Part shown: positions 60,566-64,000 of the stretch, in pieces
Layout: every line of letters starts with the position of its first letter
How positions within the stretch are numbered: position 1 is the first letter of the stretch
NCBI GenBank assembly: GCA_017458065.1
Contig: JAFTGD010000010.1
Location: 62,001-126,000, forward strand
Length of the DNA: 64,000 nucleotides
Reading direction: 5' to 3'
From: Oscillospiraceae bacterium
Lineage (GTDB): Bacteria; Bacillota; Clostridia; Oscillospirales; Oscillospiraceae
Notes under the pieces: model-generated
What the model saw: only the letters and a program-made list of their open reading frames with translations
Told to the model about the DNA's origin: nothing
The model's database searches: none
Program-made: the position numbers and the translations under genes

Positions 60566-61555
60566 ATGGCTGTCCATTATCTGGAAACAGGCTCCACCGA
60601 TCCCTGTTATAATCTTGCCCTGGAGCAGGTTGTTCTGGAGCACAGGCGCGAGGGTGAATGGCTGCTGCTCTGGCAGAACGCCAACACCATCGTCGTCGGG
60701 CTCAACCAGAACACCGCCGAGGAAATCAACGCCGCCTTTGTGGCGGATCACGATATCACCGTCGTCCGGCGCATGACGGGCGGCGGCGCGGTCTATCACG
60801 ACCTGGGGAACCTCAACTACTCCTTTATCACCGATATCGGCGATGCGGAGCAGCTCAGCATCCGCCGCTTTTCCGAGCCGGTCTGCCGCGCGCTTGCCGC
60901 GATGGGTGTCCGTGCCGAGATCGGTGGCCGGAACGACATTCTGGTCGACGGGAAAAAGATCTCAGGCGTGGCCCAGCGCATCGTCGGCGGGCGGATTCTG
61001 CATCACGGGACGCTGCTGTTTCGCTCTGACCCCGGGATGATTGCCGGTGCGCTGCATGTCGATCCTGAGAAGTTTCAGTCTAAGAGCGCCAAGTCCGTCC
61101 GCGCCCGCGTCGGCAACCTGTGCGATTATCTTCCGGACGAGATCAGCCTGCGGACGTTCTGGGACCGGATTCTGCAGGAGCTGACCCGGGACGGCATCAT
61201 CCGCGAGGAACTCGCCGCACCCGAGCTGCGCGAGATCCGGAAGCTGGCGGATGAGAAGTACCGCAGCTGGGACTGGACTTATGGCCGCAGCCCCGACTAT
61301 GCCTTCCGCAGCCGGCGGCGTTTCCCCGGCGGAACGCTGGAGGTGCGGATGAACGTGCACCGCGGCAGGATTGAAGACATTGTCTTTTTCGGCGATTTTA
61401 TGGCCACGGTCTCTCAGCTGCCTCTGACCTCGGCCCTCCGCGGGACCGCGTTGTCAGAGGATGAACTTCGGGCCGTTTTCTCCTATTTTGATTTTTCCTC
61501 TGTCTTTGGCGGGATCTCGGAAGCCGAGATCCTGGAGCTGATGCTGAACGGATAA
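60566..61555 (+). CDS. lplA: lipoate-protein ligase A
   Basis: A 329-residue LplA: an N-terminal catalytic domain with RRMTGGGAVYHDLGNLNYSF, GGRNDILVDGKKISGVAQ and HGTLLF motifs, and a C-terminal accessory domain from about 245. It attaches free lipoate to carrier proteins such as GcvH. AAGGA before the ATG at 60566 decides the start; an earlier ATG at 60548 has none. Seven bases separate it from the MATE gene. Confidence 0.92.
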   Translation: MAVHYLETGSTDPCYNLALEQVVLEHRREGEWLLLWQNANTIVVGLNQNTAEEINAAFVADHDITVVRRMTGGGAVYHDLGNLNYSFITDIGDAEQLSIRRFSEPVCRALAAMGVRAEIGGRNDILVDGKKISGVAQRIVGGRILHHGTLLFRSDPGMIAGALHVDPEKFQSKSAKSVRARVGNLCDYLPDEISLRTFWDRILQELTRDGIIREELAAPELREIRKLADEKYRSWDWTYGRSPDYAFRSRRRFPGGTLEVRMNVHRGRIEDIVFFGDFMATVSQLPLTSALRGTALSEDELRAVFSYFDFSSVFGGISEAEILELMLNG

Positions 61556-61562
61556 AACTGCC

Positions 61563-62924
61563 ATGATGAAAAAACGGCTTACCAGCGAAGAAATCTTTAA
61601 AACCATGACCGTCCCGCAGGCCGTGCGCACCATGGCGGTGCCCGCAGTGATGAGCCAGCTGATCGTGCTGATCTATAACCTGGCCGACACCTACTTTATC
61701 GGCCAGACCAACAACCCCTATATGGTTGCGGGCGTTTCGCTGATCCTGCCGCTCTTCAATGTCTCCCTCGCGATCGGCTCCATGTTCGGCGTCGGCGGCG
61801 GAGCGCTGATTCCGAAGCTGCTGGCCGTCGACGACAGAGAAGAGGGCTCGCGCGTCGCCGCCTACTGCATCCGGCTCGGTCTGCTGGTCGCGTTTGCGTT
61901 CTCCGTCCTGGTCCTGCTCTTCATGCGGCCGCTTCTGTCGCTGCTCGGGGCGGGGCCCAACACCTATGCCTACTCTCGGACCTATGTCCTCATGGTGCTG
62001 GTTGCCGGCGGCATCCCCACCATCACGGCGAACGTCCTCTCCAACCTTCTCCGCAGCCTCAGTCTCTCCCGGGAAGCGGGGATCGGCGTTGCGCTGGGCG
62101 GCGTGCTGAATATCTTCCTCGATCCGCTGTTCATGTTTGTCCTGCTGCCGCCCGGGAACGAGGTGCTGGGCGTCGGCATCGCCACATTCCTCTCCAATGT
62201 TGTGTCCTGTCTCTACTGTCTGGCCGTTTTCTGCCGCCGGCAGAGAGAGATCCCGGTCAATTTCCTCGCGCCGTCTCCGGAAGTGCAGAACCGCTCTCTC
62301 ATCTTCACCGTCGGCATCCCGGGCACGGTCGGCGCGCTGCTCTTTGACCTCGACTATATGGTTCTGGACAAGCTCGCCGCAGGCTATGGGGACATCGCCC
62401 TTGCCGCCATCGGGATCGTCCTGAAGGCCGAACGCTTCCCCCAGCAGGTGGGCATCGGGCTCTGCCAGAGCATGGTCCCGCTGGTCGCCTACAGCTGGGC
62501 GCTGAAGGACTATAAGCGCGTCAAAGAGATCATGGCCTGCATCCTGAAAACCGGCGCTGTAATCGCCGTCGTCAGTATTGTGCTGTATGAGCTCTTCCCC
62601 GGGCAGATCATCCGCTTCTTCATCGCCGAGCCCGAGACGCTCCTCATCGGGACCAATTTCCTGCGCATCCGTTCCATGGCCGCGGTCATCATGTTCTTCT
62701 GCTTCTTCGTGGTGTTCCTGTTCCAGGGCTTCGGCATCGGGAAGGTGTCCTTCTGGCTGGCGATGCTGCGCTGGGCCGTTCTGAATATCCCGATGCTCTT
62801 TATCCTGCGTCACTTTCTCGGGATGTACGGTCTCGTCTGGTCCCAGTTCATCTCGGACCTGACCACCGTCGTCATCTCGTATCTCTACCTCTGGCGATAT
62901 ATGAAGACCTGGGAGGCGCAGTAG
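61563..62924 (+). CDS. MATE family multidrug/cation exporter
   Basis: A 453-residue membrane protein with about twelve helices and MATE features: the start MAVPAVMSQLIVLIYNLADTYFIGQ, PTITANVLSNLLRSL in the first half and GIGLCQSMVPLVAYSWALKDYKRVKEI in the second. It exchanges organic cations for Na+ or H+. No strong ribosome site precedes it, so it probably relies on coupling to lplA. Confidence 0.9.
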   Translation: MMKKRLTSEEIFKTMTVPQAVRTMAVPAVMSQLIVLIYNLADTYFIGQTNNPYMVAGVSLILPLFNVSLAIGSMFGVGGGALIPKLLAVDDREEGSRVAAYCIRLGLLVAFAFSVLVLLFMRPLLSLLGAGPNTYAYSRTYVLMVLVAGGIPTITANVLSNLLRSLSLSREAGIGVALGGVLNIFLDPLFMFVLLPPGNEVLGVGIATFLSNVVSCLYCLAVFCRRQREIPVNFLAPSPEVQNRSLIFTVGIPGTVGALLFDLDYMVLDKLAAGYGDIALAAIGIVLKAERFPQQVGIGLCQSMVPLVAYSWALKDYKRVKEIMACILKTGAVIAVVSIVLYELFPGQIIRFFIAEPETLLIGTNFLRIRSMAAVIMFFCFFVVFLFQGFGIGKVSFWLAMLRWAVLNIPMLFILRHFLGMYGLVWSQFISDLTTVVISYLYLWRYMKTWEAQ

Positions 62925-63024
62925 ACGGCACCCGCCTGTTTTGCCTATTTTGCCCCGCTCACGGACATGCATCCGGTCGTAGACAGTTTCCGGCTTTTGT
63001 CGCCCCCATCCGTCGTTTTGCGTA

Positions 63025-63054
63025 TTGCCTGGGGCGGCTGATCTATGCTATACT
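63025..63054 (+). promoter_or_regulatory. promoter of the lar genes
   Basis: TTGCCT (63025-63030), an 18-base spacer and TATACT (63049-63054), 30 bases upstream of larB. Confidence 0.5.
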
Positions 63055-63083
63055 TTCCCTATCCGATTCATAGGAGAACCGCC

Positions 63084-63848
63084 ATGGATAAAGTTGAACT
63101 GAACGAACTGCTTCAGCAGGTGGCAGCCGGGGCTGTGAGTCCCGAGGATGCCTCCCTGAAGCTGAAAATGGAACCGATCAAAGAAGTCGGCGAATACGCC
63201 AAGGTCGACATGCACCGCGGCATTCGCCAGGGCGTCCCCGAGGTCATCTATGGGGCCGGCAAGACGCAGGAGCATATCCTCGGCATTGCGAAAACCATGC
63301 TGCAGAACGGGCAGAAGACCGTCCTCGTCACCCGGATCTCGAAGGAGACCGCGGACTTTATCCGGGATGGCCTCGCCGGGACAGCGCCGCTCGATTATAA
63401 CGACATGTCCCGCACCGGGGTCATCGGCGAGATGCCTTCTCCCACCGGCGTGGGGAAGGTCGTGGTCGCCACCGGCGGCACCAGCGACATCCCGGTGGCC
63501 GAAGAGGCCGCCATCACCGCCGAGGTGCTGGGCAACGAGGTCATCCGCCTCTATGACGTGGGCGTCTCGGGCATCCACCGCCTGCTCTCGCACATGGACG
63601 CCATCATGAGCGCGCGCTGCATTGTCGCCGTCGCTGGAATGGAGGGGGCCCTCCCCTCGGTCATCGGGGGCCTGGCCGACTGTCCGGTCATCGCCGTCCC
63701 CACCAGCATCGGCTACGGCGCTTCCCTGGGCGGGATCGCCGCCCTGCTCTCGATGCTGAACTCCTGTGCCAGCGGCGTCTCGGTCGTGAACATCGACAAC
63801 GGCTTCGGCGCCGGCTATATGGCCAGCATGATCAACCACCTGACATAA
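63084..63848 (+). CDS. larB: nickel-pincer cofactor biosynthesis protein LarB
   Basis: A 254-residue LarB (PurE-like domain in the C-terminal half: ATGGTSDIPVAEEAAITAE; GMEGALPSVIGGLADCPVIAVPTSIGYGAS). LarB carboxylates nicotinic acid adenine dinucleotide and releases AMP, the first step toward the lactate-racemase cofactor. AGGAGA precedes ATG 63084. larE follows after 11 bases. Confidence 0.93.
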   Translation: MDKVELNELLQQVAAGAVSPEDASLKLKMEPIKEVGEYAKVDMHRGIRQGVPEVIYGAGKTQEHILGIAKTMLQNGQKTVLVTRISKETADFIRDGLAGTAPLDYNDMSRTGVIGEMPSPTGVGKVVVATGGTSDIPVAEEAAITAEVLGNEVIRLYDVGVSGIHRLLSHMDAIMSARCIVAVAGMEGALPSVIGGLADCPVIAVPTSIGYGASLGGIAALLSMLNSCASGVSVVNIDNGFGAGYMASMINHLT

Positions 63849-63859
63849 GGGTATCTCAT

Positions 63860-64000
63860 ATGGATCAGCTGCACGAAAAATACACCGCGCTCCAGACCCG
63901 CCTGCGGGAACTGGGCAGCCTTGCGGTCGCCTTCTCCGGTGGGGTGGACTCCACTTTTCTGCTGCGGGCCGCCCACGACGTGCTCGGCGACCGGGCCATC
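63860..64000 (+). CDS. larE: LarE sulfur transferase, cut by the window edge
   Basis: The first 47 codons of LarE: LRELGSLAVAFSGGVDSTF holds the PP-loop SGGVDS for ATP binding. LarE adenylates and sulfurates the nicotinate-derived cofactor, giving up its own Cys sulfur or using a cluster. The rest lies beyond the window. Confidence 0.92.
   Translation, partial: MDQLHEKYTALQTRLRELGSLAVAFSGGVDSTFLLRAAHDVLGDRAI

Overview
The window is a compact, GC-rich stretch of bacterial chromosome. Two pyruvate:ferredoxin oxidoreductases, a flavodiiron protein with a rubredoxin tail, molybdenum hydroxylase genes, an Asp23/FakA pair and an rpmG-secE-nusG-rplK-rplA block point to a strict anaerobe of the Clostridia. 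The high GC and the gene content suggest an Oscillospirales-type gut organism; that placement is inference. No rRNA, tRNA or CRISPR array was seen.

Layout. 1-1.6 kb: a GTG-started HipA-like kinase behind an HTH partner, a possible two-gene toxin-antitoxin or signalling module. 1.7-5.5 kb: a D-aminoacylase-type amidohydrolase, a uracil/xanthine permease and pyrR with an attenuator-like leader. 5.8-9.5 kb: the first PFOR. 9.8-11.9 kb: Asp23/Gls24 protein and fatty-acid kinase FakA. 12-27 kb: a large molybdenum hydroxylase island. It holds a Mop-type aldehyde oxidoreductase, an iron-sulfur dicluster protein, small redox and Cys-rich proteins and an AMP-ligase-like protein. Divergent from these run an NTP-transferase/ModE-HTH fusion, a phosphatase/HD fusion and an XdhC protein with its domains in reverse order. 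Then come molbindin, modCBA and a MoeA-like protein. 27-33 kb: a Tat-signal flavodiiron protein, an ATC-hydrolase-like protein, a GH51 arabinofuranosidase and a MalY/PatB C-S lyase.

32.5-38.9 kb is an accessory zone: small unknown proteins, a GNAT enzyme, a membrane protein, a serine-rich membrane protein, a higBA toxin-antitoxin pair, a repeated hairpin and gene remnants. 38.9-44.5 kb is a second molybdenum operon: mobA, an NTPase, moeA, a DMSO-reductase-family catalytic subunit and its Fe-S subunit. 44.5-47.2 kb is the ribosomal/transcription block. 47.4-51 kb holds mgtE with an unusual leader ORF, an aquaporin, a DUF3990 protein and a flavin-binding PPOX-like protein. 51.2-56.7 kb is a sugar-type ABC transporter followed by a lipoprotein. 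56.8-64 kb holds the second PFOR, lipoate ligase, a MATE exporter and larB-larE for the nickel-pincer cofactor.

How the parts fit: modABC and molbindin would supply and buffer molybdate, MoeA and MobA-type proteins would build and nucleotidylate the cofactor, and two different molybdoenzymes would use it. The PFORs supply reduced ferredoxin, and the flavodiiron protein would remove oxygen or nitric oxide. The least explained items are the mgtE leader ORF whose 3' end can pair with its own ribosome binding site, the Tat signal on the flavodiiron protein, the unusual domain arrangements in the molybdenum island, and the HTH/HipA-like pair.
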